A DNA stretch of 64,000 nt from Bradyrhizobium sp. 1(2017) (GCF_011602485.2 NZ_CP050022.2:7150001-7214000), one strand, 5' to 3'. Shown: positions 1 through 9,480, numbered from the stretch's first letter. The notes: generated by a model from the letters alone, not told the origin. Made by a program: numbers and translations.

Positions 1-1058
1 ATTCCGACATCCAGATCGACGGTCTCGGCGACGGCATCGTCCTGTCCGGCACGGCCGCGAATCCGCTGGAAGCGCAGCAGGCCAACGATCTCGCCGCGCG
101 GCTCGCCGGCGGCGCCGACAAGGTGGTGAACTCGATCGTGGTCCGCGGCCGCGACCAGGTCATGCTGAAGGTGACCGTCGCCGAAGTCCAGCGCAACATC
201 GTCAAGCAGCTCGGCATCGACCTCACCGCGAACCTGAACTATGGCACCTCGGTGGTGAGCTTCACCAACTCCAACCCGTTCACGGCCCTTGGCCGCAATC
301 TGGTGGACGGCAACAACCTGACCACGAAGTTCGGCGCAACGCCGTCCGTACAGGCCACTCTGCGGGCGATGGAGACCGCGGGCGTGATCCGGACGCTGGC
401 CGAGCCGAACCTGACCGCGATCTCCGGCGAGTCCGCGACCTTCATCGCCGGCGGCGAATTCCCGGTGCCGGCAGGCTACGCGTGCGATCCCGTCACGCAT
501 GTCTGTACCACCCAGATCAGCTTCAAGAAATTCGGCATCTCGCTCAACTTCACGCCGGTGGTGCTGAGCGAAGGCAAGATCAGCCTGCGCGTGATGACGG
601 AAGTCTCGGAGCTGTCGAACGAGAATTCGATCACGCTGTCCCAGGCCGTGAGCTCGACGTCGGTGAACTCGCTGACGGTGCCCTCGATCAGGACCCGCCG
701 CGCCGAGACCTCGCTGGAAATTCCCTCGGGCGGCGCCATGGCGATGGCCGGCCTGATCCAGCAGCAGACCAAGCAGGCGGTCAGCGGGTTGCCGGGGCTG
801 ATGCAGCTTCCGATCCTCGGTACGCTGTTCCGCAGCCGCGACTTCGTCAACAATGCGACCGAACTGGTCGTGATCGTGACGCCCTATGTCGTTCGCGCGG
901 TCGCGCAAAAGGATCTGTCGCGACCGGATGACGGCTTCGCCGCGCCTTCCGATCCGCAGGCCGAGCTGATCGGCAACATCAACCGCATCTACGGCGTGCC
1001 CGGCCGGACCGAACCGGCCCGGAACTACCGCGGCACCTACGGCTTCATCACCGACTGA
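1..1058 (+). CDS. cpaC: CpaC/RcpA-type Tad pilus secretin (5' end outside window)
   Basis: Outer-membrane secretin through which the Tad/Flp pilus passes. The frame is open from base 3, so the start lies upstream; about 351 residues are visible. The first residues resemble a BON/N-terminal secretin repeat (a DGIVLSGTA stretch). The secretin domain follows, with the usual LAEPNLTAISGESATF segment, a central region with two Cys, and near the C-terminus a LPGLMQLPILGTLFRS segment followed by ELVVIVTPYVV, both secretin hallmarks. It sits 19 nt before cpaD in the order cpaC-D-E-F-tadB-C. Family assignment is firm; only the N-terminus and signal peptide are unseen. Confidence 0.93.
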   Translation, partial: SDIQIDGLGDGIVLSGTAANPLEAQQANDLAARLAGGADKVVNSIVVRGRDQVMLKVTVAEVQRNIVKQLGIDLTANLNYGTSVVSFTNSNPFTALGRNLVDGNNLTTKFGATPSVQATLRAMETAGVIRTLAEPNLTAISGESATFIAGGEFPVPAGYACDPVTHVCTTQISFKKFGISLNFTPVVLSEGKISLRVMTEVSELSNENSITLSQAVSSTSVNSLTVPSIRTRRAETSLEIPSGGAMAMAGLIQQQTKQAVSGLPGLMQLPILGTLFRSRDFVNNATELVVIVTPYVVRAVAQKDLSRPDDGFAAPSDPQAELIGNINRIYGVPGRTEPARNYRGTYGFITD

Positions 1059-1077
1059 GGCGGAACGGGGACCCACG

Positions 1078-1812
1078 ATGATCACAAGACAACCCCAGCT
1101 TCGCAAATGCGCTATCCGCCTCGGTGGCGCGCTCGCCGGCATGGCGCTCGTCCTCGGCGGCTGCCAGCACGACCAGGAGGTCACCGCCTCCATTCCCGAC
1201 GACTACAAGCAGCGCCACCCGATCGCGATCGAAGAGCAGAACCGCTCGATCGTCGTCTTCGTCGGCCACGCGCGCGGCGGCTTGACCGCCGCCCAGCGCG
1301 CCGACGTGATGGGCGTCGCCTCGGCCTGGCTGCGCGAAGGCACCGGCGCCATCCGCATCGACGCGCCAACCGGCACGCCGAACGCACGTCCGGTCGCAGA
1401 CACCATGCGCGAGATCCAGGCGATGCTGGCCGCGGCAGGCGTCCCGCCGCGTGGCGTCGTCGTTCGTCCCTATCAACCGGAAGACAAGCGCTTCCTGCCG
1501 CCGATCCGGCTGACCTATTCCAAGATCGCCGCGGTCGCGGGCCCCTGCGGTCTGTGGCCGGACGACATCGGCCCCTCGATGAAGAACAGGAGCTGGTTCG
1601 AGAACAAGGACTATTACAATTACGGCTGCGCCTATCAGCGCAACCTCGCCGCGATGGTCGACAATCCCAGCGATCTCGAGCAGCCGAGGGCTGAGACGCC
1701 GCCTTACATGGCGCGCCGCACCACGGCCATGGAGAAGTATCGCAAGGGAACGACGACCGCGACCACCTATCCCGAAGCCGACAAGGCCAAACTCAGCGAC
1801 ACCGGCAAATGA
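1078..1812 (+). CDS. cpaD: CpaD-family pilus assembly lipoprotein
   Basis: A 244-residue periplasmic or outer-membrane lipoprotein of the Tad pilus, thought to assist the CpaC secretin. The N-terminus has a basic stretch, a hydrophobic core and a lipobox LGGC with the lipidated Cys at residue 29. The following HPIAIEE and FVGHARGGLTAAQRADV segments are typical of CpaD, as is the C-terminal CxLWPDDIG / NYGCAYQRNLAAMV region. The start ATG has a weak purine tract (GGGGACCCACG) upstream. The stop overlaps the cpaE start by 4 nt (ATGA), which suggests translational coupling. Confidence 0.92.
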   Translation: MITRQPQLRKCAIRLGGALAGMALVLGGCQHDQEVTASIPDDYKQRHPIAIEEQNRSIVVFVGHARGGLTAAQRADVMGVASAWLREGTGAIRIDAPTGTPNARPVADTMREIQAMLAAAGVPPRGVVVRPYQPEDKRFLPPIRLTYSKIAAVAGPCGLWPDDIGPSMKNRSWFENKDYYNYGCAYQRNLAAMVDNPSDLEQPRAETPPYMARRTTAMEKYRKGTTTATTYPEADKAKLSDTGK

Positions 1813-3077
1813 TCAGCTACGCTCGCCAGCCTCAAGAAGAGCAGCCGGAGACCCCGCCCCCGCCGGTCGAGGAGCATATTGCACCCTCGCCGCGCGTCTC
1901 GGTGCAGGCCTTCTGCGAGACCGTGGAGACCGCTGCCGCGGTGCAGTCGGCCGGCGAGGATCGTCGTCTCGGCAAGGCCCATCTGAAGATCCAGATGGGC
2001 GGCATGGCGGCGGCGATCGAAGCCTATCGGTCCGCCCCGACGCCGAACGTGATCGTGCTCGAGAGCGACGGCCGCAACGACCTGCTCGGCGGGCTCGACC
2101 AGCTCGCCACCGTCTGCGACGCCGGCACCCGCGTGGTCGTGATCGGCCGCATCAACGACGTCATGCTCTATCGCGAGCTGGTGCGCCGCGGCGTCAGCGA
2201 TTACGTGCTCGCGCCGGTCGGCGCCATCGACGTCGTGCGCTCGATCTGCAATCTGTTCTCGGCCCCCGAAGCCAAGGCGGTCGGCCGCATCATCGCCGTG
2301 GTCGGCGCCAAGGGCGGCGTCGGCGCGTCTACCATCTCCCACAACGTCGCCTGGGCGATCGCCCGCGATCTCGCGATGGATGCAGTCGTCGCCGATCTCG
2401 ACCTCGCCTTCGGCACCGCCGGGCTGGACTACAACCAGGACCCACCGCAGGGCATTGCCGACGCCGTGTTCTCACCCGATCGCGTCGATACGGCCTTCAT
2501 CGACCGCCTGCTGTCGAAATGCACCGACCATCTCAGCCTGCTGGCAGCGCCCGCGACGCTCGACCGGGTCTATGATTTCGGCTCCGACGCCTTCGATGCC
2601 GTATTCGACACGCTGCGTTCCACCATGCCGTGCATCGTGCTCGACATCCCGCACCAATGGTCGGGCTGGACCAAGCGCGCCCTGATCGGAGCGGACGACA
2701 TCCTGATCGTGGCGGCGCCCGATCTCGCCAATTTGCGCAATACAAAGAACCTGTTCGATCTGTTGAAGGCCTCGCGCCCCAACGACCGCCCGCCGCTCTA
2801 CTGCCTGAACCAGGTGGGCGTGCCGAAACGGCCGGAGATCGCCGCCGCGGAATTCGCCAAAGCGATCGAGAGCCAGCCGGTCGCCTCGATCCCGTTCGAA
2901 CCGCAAATCTTCGGCTCGGCGGCCAACAACGGCCAGATGATCGCGGAGATTTCCGCCAACCACAAGTCGATCGAGATGTTCCTTCAGATCGCCCAGCGCC
3001 TGACCGGGCGCAGCGAGACGAAGAAGCAAAAGTCGTCCTTGCTTTCACCGCTGATTGAGAAGTTGCGGGGAAAATAA
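1809..3077 (+). CDS. cpaE: CpaE/TadZ-like pilus localisation ATPase
   Basis: A 422-residue MinD/ParA-superfamily protein that places the Tad machine in the cell. Residues about 30-155 form a receiver-like domain and about 160-390 the P-loop domain. The nucleotide loop reads GAKGGVGASTIS: the deviant (MinD-type) lysine K168 is present, but the canonical Walker A lysine position is Ala173, as described for TadZ/CpaE proteins. A proline-rich N-terminal stretch (QPETPPPPVEE) precedes the first domain. The start overlaps cpaD by 4 nt; cpaF follows after 21 nt. Confidence 0.92.
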   Translation: MISYARQPQEEQPETPPPPVEEHIAPSPRVSVQAFCETVETAAAVQSAGEDRRLGKAHLKIQMGGMAAAIEAYRSAPTPNVIVLESDGRNDLLGGLDQLATVCDAGTRVVVIGRINDVMLYRELVRRGVSDYVLAPVGAIDVVRSICNLFSAPEAKAVGRIIAVVGAKGGVGASTISHNVAWAIARDLAMDAVVADLDLAFGTAGLDYNQDPPQGIADAVFSPDRVDTAFIDRLLSKCTDHLSLLAAPATLDRVYDFGSDAFDAVFDTLRSTMPCIVLDIPHQWSGWTKRALIGADDILIVAAPDLANLRNTKNLFDLLKASRPNDRPPLYCLNQVGVPKRPEIAAAEFAKAIESQPVASIPFEPQIFGSAANNGQMIAEISANHKSIEMFLQIAQRLTGRSETKKQKSSLLSPLIEKLRGK

Positions 3078-3098
3078 GCCGCCGCATGGAGTTGTTAA

Positions 3099-4568
3099 GT
3101 GTTCGGTAAGCGTAGCGGAACAGACACCGACTTTCGGGCTCCCAAGCCCGGCGCCGTGCCGCCCGAGCCCTCCCAGGCTCCGGCGCCGACGGTGTCGCGC
3201 GCCCCGCCCCCGCCGGCCGTCGCCTCGCCCCCGCTTGCTCCTGCCAAGGCCCCGCCGCCTCCCCCCATGGAGAGCCGGCGCTCGGACAATTATTACGAGG
3301 TCAAGGCGACCATTTTCGGCGCGCTGATCGAGGCCATCGACCTCGCCCAGCTCGCCAAGCTCGATTCGGAGTCCGCGCGCGAGGAAATCCGCGACATCGT
3401 CAACGAGATTATCGCGATCAAGAACATCGTGATGTCGATCGCCGAGCAGGAAGAGCTGCTCGACGACATCTGCAACGACGTGCTCGGCTACGGCCCGCTG
3501 GAGCCTCTGCTCGCGCGCGACGATATCGCGGACATCATGGTGAACGGGGCCGGCACCGTCTTCATCGAAGTCGGCGGCAAGATCCAGCGCACCGGAATCC
3601 GCTTTCGCGACAACCAGCAGCTCCTCAATATCTGTCAGCGCATCGTCAGCCAGGTCGGACGCCGAGTCGACGAATCCTCGCCGATCTGCGACGCGCGCCT
3701 TGCCGACGGCTCCCGCGTCAACGCCATCGTACCGCCGCTCGCGGTCGACGGTCCCGCCCTCACCATCCGAAAGTTCAAGAAGGACAAGCTGACGCTCGAT
3801 CAGCTCGTCAAGTTCGGCGCGATCTCGCCGGAAGGCGCCGAGATCCTCCAGATCATCGGCAGGGTCCGCTGCAACGTGCTAATCTCGGGCGGTACCGGCT
3901 CGGGCAAGACAACGCTGCTCAACTGTCTGACCAACTACATCGAGCACGACGAGCGGGTCATCACCTGCGAGGACGCCGCCGAGCTCCAGCTCCAGCAGCC
4001 TCACGTGGTGCGGCTCGAAACCCGCCCACCCAACATCGAGGGCGAAGGCCAGGTCACGATGCGCGAGCTGGTGCGCAACTGCCTGCGTATGCGCCCCGAA
4101 CGCATCATCGTCGGCGAAGTCCGCGGACCCGAGGCGTTCGACCTGCTTCAGGCCATGAACACCGGCCATGACGGCTCGATGGGCACGCTCCACGCCAACA
4201 ATCCGCGCGAGGCGCTGTCGCGCTGCGAATCCATGATCACGATGGGCGGCTTCTCTCTGCCCTCGCGCACCATCCGCGAGATGATCTGCGCCTCCATCGA
4301 CGTCATCGTCCAGGCCGCGCGCCTGCGCGACGGCTCGCGCCGCATCACCCACGTCACCGAGGTGATGGGCATGGAAGGCGACACCATCATCACCCAGGAC
4401 ATCTTTCTCTACGACCTGATCGGCGAAGACGCCAACGGCAAGATCATCGGCAAGCACCGCTCGACCGGAATCGGCCGCCCGAAGTTCTGGGAACGCGCCC
4501 GCTATTACGGCGAGGAGAAGCGGCTTGCCGCCGCGCTAGACGCCGCCGAATCGGCGCCGCCAAATTGA
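3099..4568 (+). CDS. cpaF: CpaF/TadA secretion ATPase of the Tad pilus
   Basis: A 489-residue type II/IV secretion-family ATPase that powers pilus assembly from the cytoplasm. Residues about 15-60 are a Pro/Ala-rich low-complexity tail. The ATPase core carries Walker A GGTGSGKT at 264-271, an Asp-box region around [10 protein letters not shown], a Walker B-like segment [13 protein letters not shown] near 333-345, and the His-box [13 protein letters not shown]. The start is GTG with a GGAG element about 7 nt upstream; I found no better ATG, since the first in-frame Met is well inside the Pro-rich region. It sits between cpaE and tadB. Confidence 0.95.
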   Translation: MFGKRSGTDTDFRAPKPGAVPPEPSQAPAPTVSRAPPPPAVASPPLAPAKAPPPPPMESRRSDNYYEVKATIFGALIEAIDLAQLAKLDSESAREEIRDIVNEIIAIKNIVMSIAEQEELLDDICNDVLGYGPLEPLLARDDIADIMVNGAGTVFIEVGGKIQRTGIRFRDNQQLLNICQRIVSQVGRRVDESSPICDARLADGSRVNAIVPPLAVDGPALTIRKFKKDKLTLDQLVKFGAISPEGAEILQIIGRVRCNVLISGGTGSGKTTLLNCLTNYIEHDERVITCEDAAELQLQQPHVVRLETRPPNIEGEGQVTMRELVRNCLRMRPERIIVGEVRGPEAFDLLQAMNTGHDGSMGTLHANNPREALSRCESMITMGGFSLPSRTIREMICASIDVIVQAARLRDGSRRITHVTEVMGMEGDTIITQDIFLYDLIGEDANGKIIGKHRSTGIGRPKFWERARYYGEEKRLAAALDAAESAPPN

Positions 4569-4578
4569 GCTGGTCGCC

Positions 4579-5556
4579 ATGAACATGCAGGTCCTCGCCC
4601 TCGCCTTCCTTGCCACCGCCGCCGTCGGCGGCATCGCCTGGGTCTTCCTCTATCCACTCCTGTCCGGAGAGCGGAAGGCCGAAAGCCGTCGCGCCTCGAT
4701 CTCGCGTGCCGACGCGCCCGCGGCCAAGCAGACCGAGAAGAGCCAACGATCGCGCCGTGAGCAGGTCGAGACGTCGCTCAAGGATCTCGAGGCACGGCGT
4801 CAGCAAGAGAAGAGCGTTCCGCTCAGCGTCCGCATCTCGCAGGCAGGGCTCGACTGGACCCCGCAGAAATTCTGGGTCGTGTCCGCCGTCGTGGCAGGCG
4901 TGCTGTTCGCCGCTGCAATGTTCGTCGGAGGCGGCTTGCTGGGCGCCGCCGGGCTTGCCTTTGCCGGCGGTTTCGGCCTGCCGCGCTGGGCACTAAGCTT
5001 CCTGAAGAAGCGCCGCGAGACCAAGTTCCTGGCGGCGCTACCGGATGCGGTCGACGTGATCGTGCGCGGCATCAAGGCGGGCTTGCCGCTGTTTGAATCG
5101 ATCAAGGTCGTCGCGGCCGATGCGCCGGAGCCGCTGCGCAGCGAATTCCTCCAGATCATCGAGACGCAGGCGATCGGCATGCCGCTCGGCGAGGCCTGCT
5201 CGCGGCTCTATGACCGCATGCCGCTGCCGGAGGCGAACTTCTTCGGCATCGTGATCTCGATCCAGCAGAAGTCGGGTGGCAACCTCTCCGAAGCGCTCGG
5301 CAACCTCTCCAAGGTGCTGCGCGACCGCAAGAAGATGAAGGAGAAGATCCAGGCGATGTCGATGGAGGCCAAGGCCTCGGCCGGCATCATCGGCTCGCTG
5401 CCGCCGATCGTGATGTTCCTCGTCTATCTCACGACGCCGCACTACATCTCGCTGCTTTGGACTCATCCCACCGGCCAGCTCATGCTGGTCGGCTGCGTCA
5501 TCTGGATGTCGATCGGCATCATGGTGATGAAGAAGATGATCAACTTCGATTTTTGA
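4579..5556 (+). CDS. tadB: TadB-like inner-membrane pilus platform protein
   Basis: A 325-residue member of the type II secretion F (T2SSF) family, the inner-membrane platform of the Tad pilus. There is an N-terminal membrane segment (about 5-27) and a charged cytoplasmic stretch rich in Arg/Lys/Glu. A hydrophobic pair lies around 97-135, the T2SSF domain spans about 150-275 (LPDAVDVIVRGIKAGLPLFESI, GNLSEALGNLS), and two membrane segments lie near the C-terminus. It starts 10 nt after cpaF and ends 9 nt before tadC. The separation of TadB from TadC rests on gene order. Confidence 0.9.
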   Translation: MNMQVLALAFLATAAVGGIAWVFLYPLLSGERKAESRRASISRADAPAAKQTEKSQRSRREQVETSLKDLEARRQQEKSVPLSVRISQAGLDWTPQKFWVVSAVVAGVLFAAAMFVGGGLLGAAGLAFAGGFGLPRWALSFLKKRRETKFLAALPDAVDVIVRGIKAGLPLFESIKVVAADAPEPLRSEFLQIIETQAIGMPLGEACSRLYDRMPLPEANFFGIVISIQQKSGGNLSEALGNLSKVLRDRKKMKEKIQAMSMEAKASAGIIGSLPPIVMFLVYLTTPHYISLLWTHPTGQLMLVGCVIWMSIGIMVMKKMINFDF

Positions 5557-5565
5557 CGGTGCCGT

Positions 5566-6540
5566 ATGGTCGAGTTTCTCGTTTCGAAGCTACATGACGT
5601 CCGCTTCATGACCATGCTGCTGGCGGCCATCGCCGCCAGCGCCACCGTCTATACGCTGGTGATGCCTTTGTTTGCCGGCGAGGGACTCTCCAAGCGCATG
5701 AAGGCCGTGGCCAGCGAGCGTGAGCGCCTGCGGCAGCGCGAGCGCGAGCGCCTGAACAAGAACGAGAAGGTCTCGCTGCGCCAGACCCCGAAGCAGCTCG
5801 TCTCCAAAGTGGTCGAGGACTTCAACCTCACCAAATGGCTCGCGCAGGAAGCCGCCCGCGACAAGCTCATCATGGCGGGCTATCGCGGCCAGGCCCCCTA
5901 CATCACCTTCCTGTTTGCCCGCATGGTCGCTCCGATCGGGCTCTTCATCGGCGCCGCCATCTACGTCTTCCTGATCGCGCATATGGAGCAGTCGATGCCG
6001 ATCAAGATCGGTATCTGCGTCGGCGCCGCCTATCTCGGCCTCCAGGCGCCAATGCTGTTCCTCAAGAACGCGATCTCCAAGCGCCAGCTCTCGATCAAGC
6101 GCGCTTTTCCCGATGCACTCGACCTGCTGCTGATCTGTATCGAATCCGGCATGTCGGTCGAAATGGCGTTCCGGAAGGTCGCCACCGAGATCGTCGGCCA
6201 GTCCATTGCGCTGTCGGAGGAGTTCGCGCTGACCACGGCCGAGCTGTCCTACTTGCAGGACCGCAAGATGGCCTATGAGAATCTGGCGCGGCGCACCGGG
6301 CTCGAAGGCGTCAAGTCGGTGTGTCTTGCGCTTCAGCAGGCGGAGCGCTACGGCACGCCGCTCGGGCATTCCCTGCGCGTCATGGCGCAGGAAAACCGCG
6401 ACATGCGCATGAACGAGGCCGAGAAGAAGGCCGCTGCGCTGCCGCCGAAGCTGACGGTGCCGATGATCCTGTTCTTCCTGCCGGTGCTGTTCGTCGTCAT
6501 TCTCGGACCGACCGGCATCAAGATCACCGAACTGCATTGA
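5566..6540 (+). CDS. tadC: TadC-like inner-membrane pilus platform protein
   Basis: A 324-residue second T2SSF protein, paralogous to the preceding tadB product and thought to pair with it in the pilus platform. It has one N-terminal membrane segment, an Arg/Glu-rich coiled-coil-like stretch (residues 43-70), and central hydrophobic segments around 115-165. The T2SSF motif FPDALDLLLICIESGMSVE is clear, and a final membrane segment (PMILFFLPVLFVVIL) lies at the C-terminus. It is the last plus-strand gene of the Tad run and converges with tadD across a 58-nt spacer in which I see no convincing terminator. Confidence 0.9.
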   Translation: MVEFLVSKLHDVRFMTMLLAAIAASATVYTLVMPLFAGEGLSKRMKAVASERERLRQRERERLNKNEKVSLRQTPKQLVSKVVEDFNLTKWLAQEAARDKLIMAGYRGQAPYITFLFARMVAPIGLFIGAAIYVFLIAHMEQSMPIKIGICVGAAYLGLQAPMLFLKNAISKRQLSIKRAFPDALDLLLICIESGMSVEMAFRKVATEIVGQSIALSEEFALTTAELSYLQDRKMAYENLARRTGLEGVKSVCLALQQAERYGTPLGHSLRVMAQENRDMRMNEAEKKAAALPPKLTVPMILFFLPVLFVVILGPTGIKITELH

Positions 6541-6598
6541 CGCGAGAGCTCACGGGCGCAGTCGGCCGGCGAGCTCGAGCTTCCAAAGATCAGGCCGA

Positions 6599-7411
6599 TC
6601 AGTCGGGCTGGCTGAGCGAGGCGACCGGCGTCCGCTTCGAGACGCCGTGCGGGGCGTCGTTGCGGTTCAGCATCTCCTTGAGGTAGGCGACGTTGGCTGC
6701 GGCCTGGTCCGGTGGCAGGTCCGCTTTCACGATGGTCTCGGCCTCGGCAAAGCGGCCCTGGAGACCGACGACCAGAGCGAGATTCTGCCGCACCCGGGCG
6801 CTCGCGCGCGGCGACGCATAGGCCTGCCGCAATGCCTCTTCGGCTTTGGGCAGATTCCTCGTCAACATGTAGGACAGGCCGAGATTGGAGAGCACCCCGG
6901 GATCACCGGGCGCGAGCTTCAGCGCGCTCGCGTAATAGGAGCGCGCCTCGTCGTGGCGGCCCATCTGATCGAGCGCGGTGCCCTGCACGGAGAGCAGGCG
7001 CCAGTCGGGATTGTCTGGCGAATGCGCCTTCGACAGCACGTCGAAAGCCTGCTGGAAATTGCCGTTGTCGGAGAGCGCGCGGCCATACTGGGCGAGCAGC
7101 GCCTTGTTGCCGGGATTGGCGATGGTCGCCTGCTCGAGCACGGCGGCGGCCTGGGCACGCTGGCCATTGGCGCGCAAGGCCTGGCCATAGGCCAGCGCGG
7201 CGTCAGCATCCTTGGGGTTGGCGCGATAGCGCTCGCCATAGACTTCGGTGGCGCGCGCGGGATCGATGGGAGCGGCTTCCGCACGCGGCCCGATCGAGCC
7301 CGTGACGTCGGAGAGCTTTGACATGCCCGTGCAGCCGCCGAGGCCCATGGCCACCGCCGCGACCAGCGAGGTGGACGCAAGAAGCCGGGCGAAACTGAAC
7401 CGTTGACGCAT
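6599..7411 (-). CDS. tadD: TadD-like TPR lipoprotein of the Tad pilus locus
   Basis: A 270-residue lipoprotein with a signal sequence and lipobox (LGGC, Cys27). Tetratricopeptide-type repeats follow over about residues 55-240 (AYGQALRANGQRAQAAAVLEQA, LSNLGLSYMLTRNLPKAEEAL and similar). TadD proteins are TPR lipoproteins thought to help assemble the secretin. It is transcribed toward tadC, so it is not in the same operon even though it belongs to the locus. A pair of inverted GTTAACC sites lies 54-76 nt upstream of its start. Confidence 0.85.
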   Translation of the reverse strand: MRQRFSFARLLASTSLVAAVAMGLGGCTGMSKLSDVTGSIGPRAEAAPIDPARATEVYGERYRANPKDADAALAYGQALRANGQRAQAAAVLEQATIANPGNKALLAQYGRALSDNGNFQQAFDVLSKAHSPDNPDWRLLSVQGTALDQMGRHDEARSYYASALKLAPGDPGVLSNLGLSYMLTRNLPKAEEALRQAYASPRASARVRQNLALVVGLQGRFAEAETIVKADLPPDQAAANVAYLKEMLNRNDAPHGVSKRTPVASLSQPD

Positions 7412-7464
7412 GACGCTTTGACTCTCGAGCCGATTGATCGAGCCGCACGCGCCAGCAATAGACT

Positions 7465-7487
7465 GTTAACCCTAACGGCCGGTTAAC
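7465..7487. promoter_or_regulatory. GTTAACC inverted repeat upstream of tadD
   Basis: Seven-base arms (7465-7471 and 7481-7487) form a perfect inverted repeat with a 9-nt spacer, 54-76 nt upstream of tadD. Alphaproteobacterial CtrA sites are TTAA-N7-TTAA; here the two TTAA cores are 13 nt apart, so the spacing does not fit. It could be a different operator or chance. Confidence 0.25.
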
Positions 7488-7504
7488 GTCAGCCCACCTG
7501 CCCT

Positions 7505-9019
7505 TCATTGCGGCACCTGCGGCGGCGCTTCGCCGCCAAGGCCGAGATCGAGCCCGAGATCGAGCCCGAGCACCTTCACGCTCTCGTTCAGGTCCCGCAG
7601 CAATTCCACTCTCAGCCGCGCCTGGAGCTGAATGTCGATGGCCTCGCGCGGCTGCTTCGGCAGTTGGCGCAGGAGATCAGCGCCATTGATCAAGCGCCTG
7701 TCGCGGAGCTCTTCGAGCTGGACGGGATCGATGCCGAGCAGGTCGGCGGAAAGCGCGATCAATCGATCGAGCAGCGCGCTCACCCCGACCGGCGCTTCGA
7801 TGGCGGGCCTCGACCCCGACCTTGCGAGCTTGCCTTCGAGGTTCATCCAGACATGCGACGAGACGATGTAGGTGTAGAGCGCATTCGCCCAATTCGGCTC
7901 GGCTTCGTCATAGAAGCTTCGGCGCATGAACAGCCGGCGGGTGAGCGCCGCAGCCTGATCGCGCTTCAGCGCGGCGCACGAACCGATCTCGATGGCCACC
8001 TGAACCGCGGGGTCGCGAGAAAAGTCCCGTCCTGCCGGCAGCCTGATGGTGCCGTCGGGCAGGTTTGAATCGAGCGGCCGGAACGCGCCGTCGTTGCGCG
8101 ACCGCGAATAGCGGGTGATCGCGAAATGGTGCTCCGTGCAGCCGTCACGAGAGGTGGGAGCGAGACGGATGATGTTGAAGCCGGCATCGTCGCCGCCCTG
8201 TCCGGTCGAGGACGGGCAGGAGAGCACGTAGATCGTGCGCCAGAACCCTTCACCGCCTTCGCGCGAGGTGGCACGCGGATCGGGAATCGAATAACGCGTC
8301 AGTCCCTCGACATGCCGGTGACCGTGCAGGATCAGATTGACATTGAGTGACGTCGCCGCCTCGAGGAAGGTCGCGGGCGCCGCCAGATACATCAGCGGCT
8401 CGTCGGGCACGCCGAGAAACCGCTTTCCTTCGCCAGTCGCCTGCGGCAGCGGATGATGGTGCAGCGCCAGCACGCGGACCAGGTTTTCCACCGGTTCGGC
8501 GTAGTCGGCGCGTCCAGCCGAGCCGAGACTGCCTGCGAGCTCGACGCTCAACCGGGCTGAATCGGTGACCATCGCCTTGTAATTGCTCTCGTCGATATTG
8601 CCGCTCGCGAACGCCGAGAGACTGGCGCGGTTGGAATCCAGCAGCACCAGATCAAGACCGGCCTGGCGGTAGTAGACGCTCTTCGAGGTCCGCGGCAGAT
8701 GCAAATAGTCATAAACGTCGTGACGGCCCGCGCGCTGGCTCGGCCGCTTGACGTCGTGATTGCCGGCAACGGCCTGGATGTCCGTGAACAGTCCGGTCTG
8801 CCGGAGGGACGCGATGACCGCGAGCGCTTCGTCGAGCGCGCGCGGCGTCGGATCGTCCACGAGGTCGCCTGTGATCAGCAGGATGCGGTCGGGAACGTCG
8901 GCGAACGCCGCCATCCTCTCCCGGAGAGCGGCATTGAGCACCTCGATCGACGCAAGCAGTCGGCCTGATCCGTCCAGATGCAGGTCGGAAATCTGCGCAA
9001 TGACGAACGATCTATCCAT
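7505..9019 (-). CDS. Calcineurin-like metallophosphoesterase with extended C-terminal region
   Basis: A 504-residue protein if started at the ATG at 9019; a GTG 36 nt further upstream (9055) is less likely. All five metal-binding motifs are present: D12-x-H14, G51-D52, G86-NHD, the H187-HH triplet and G233-HRH. The fold therefore looks intact and may act on phosphodiesters or nucleotides; the substrate is not evident. Residues about 300-504 after the catalytic domain match no family I recognise. The extreme C-terminus is a Leu-Asp-Gly repeat (GLDLGLDLGLG) encoded by a 12-bp tandem repeat. No signal peptide, so probably cytoplasmic. Confidence 0.8.
   Translation of the reverse strand: MDRSFVIAQISDLHLDGSGRLLASIEVLNAALRERMAAFADVPDRILLITGDLVDDPTPRALDEALAVIASLRQTGLFTDIQAVAGNHDVKRPSQRAGRHDVYDYLHLPRTSKSVYYRQAGLDLVLLDSNRASLSAFASGNIDESNYKAMVTDSARLSVELAGSLGSAGRADYAEPVENLVRVLALHHHPLPQATGEGKRFLGVPDEPLMYLAAPATFLEAATSLNVNLILHGHRHVEGLTRYSIPDPRATSREGGEGFWRTIYVLSCPSSTGQGGDDAGFNIIRLAPTSRDGCTEHHFAITRYSRSRNDGAFRPLDSNLPDGTIRLPAGRDFSRDPAVQVAIEIGSCAALKRDQAAALTRRLFMRRSFYDEAEPNWANALYTYIVSSHVWMNLEGKLARSGSRPAIEAPVGVSALLDRLIALSADLLGIDPVQLEELRDRRLINGADLLRQLPKQPREAIDIQLQARLRVELLRDLNESVKVLGLDLGLDLGLGGEAPPQVPQ
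7544..7570. repeat. 12-bp tandem repeat inside metallophosphoesterase 3' end
   Basis: The unit gagatcgagccc occurs at 7544-7555 and 7556-7567 plus a partial third unit. It encodes repeated Leu-Asp-Leu-Gly at the C-terminus, is in frame, and so may vary in copy number between strains. Confidence 0.7.
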
Positions 9020-9276
9020 TATGCGCCGCTCATTTGCGAATGCTGCGCCGCTCACGCGATGGGAGAAATGCTTTTCAAGAGAACAAGATCAGGCCAATGT
9101 CCGACCGCGTGCCGCCGCGTGCTGCCATCAATGGGTGCAGAACGGCACGAGACAATCTAAAATATCTGCTGATAATGACACAACCACAGCGCTAGTAAAG
9201 TCCTGCACTGCGATCGCGTGACCGGCGGTTCCAATGAGATACGAGATCTGCCCGGCGGCGGTTTCGGCACGCCCTG

Positions 9277-9480
9277 TCAATATTCGATGGCAAGCCGCTT
9301 GCGGATTTCATCAACCCGCTTGTCGAGCGCATCGAACCGCGCGTGCACGGAGCGGTCGTGGAGATAGAAGACATAACCTCCGGCCAGGAACGCGAAGATC
9401 CAATGATGATGCTCGACATAGCCGAACACCGCCTCGATGGCCTGGCCGACGAATATGACCACGCTCCACGCAAATTCCAT
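9277..9480 (-). CDS. Small single-span membrane protein, unknown function
   Basis: A 67-residue protein. The ATG at 9478-9480 is preceded by GGGAGGA about 6 nt away, a strong Shine-Dalgarno, which is why I choose this start over longer in-frame versions reaching 9738. Residues about 7-19 are hydrophobic, and 27-40 (WIFAFLAGGYVFYL) form a likely membrane segment. The charged tail (RFDALDKRVDEIRKRL) could form a short coiled coil. I do not recognise a family. It lies divergent from the M17 aminopeptidase and does not appear linked to the metallophosphoesterase. Confidence 0.6.
   Translation of the reverse strand: MEFAWSVVIFVGQAIEAVFGYVEHHHWIFAFLAGGYVFYLHDRSVHARFDALDKRVDEIRKRLAIEY

Noticed and set aside
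7465..7487. CtrA box upstream of tadD
   Set aside because: The two TTAA cores are 13 nt apart instead of 7, so it is not a standard CtrA site; kept only as a weak palindrome.
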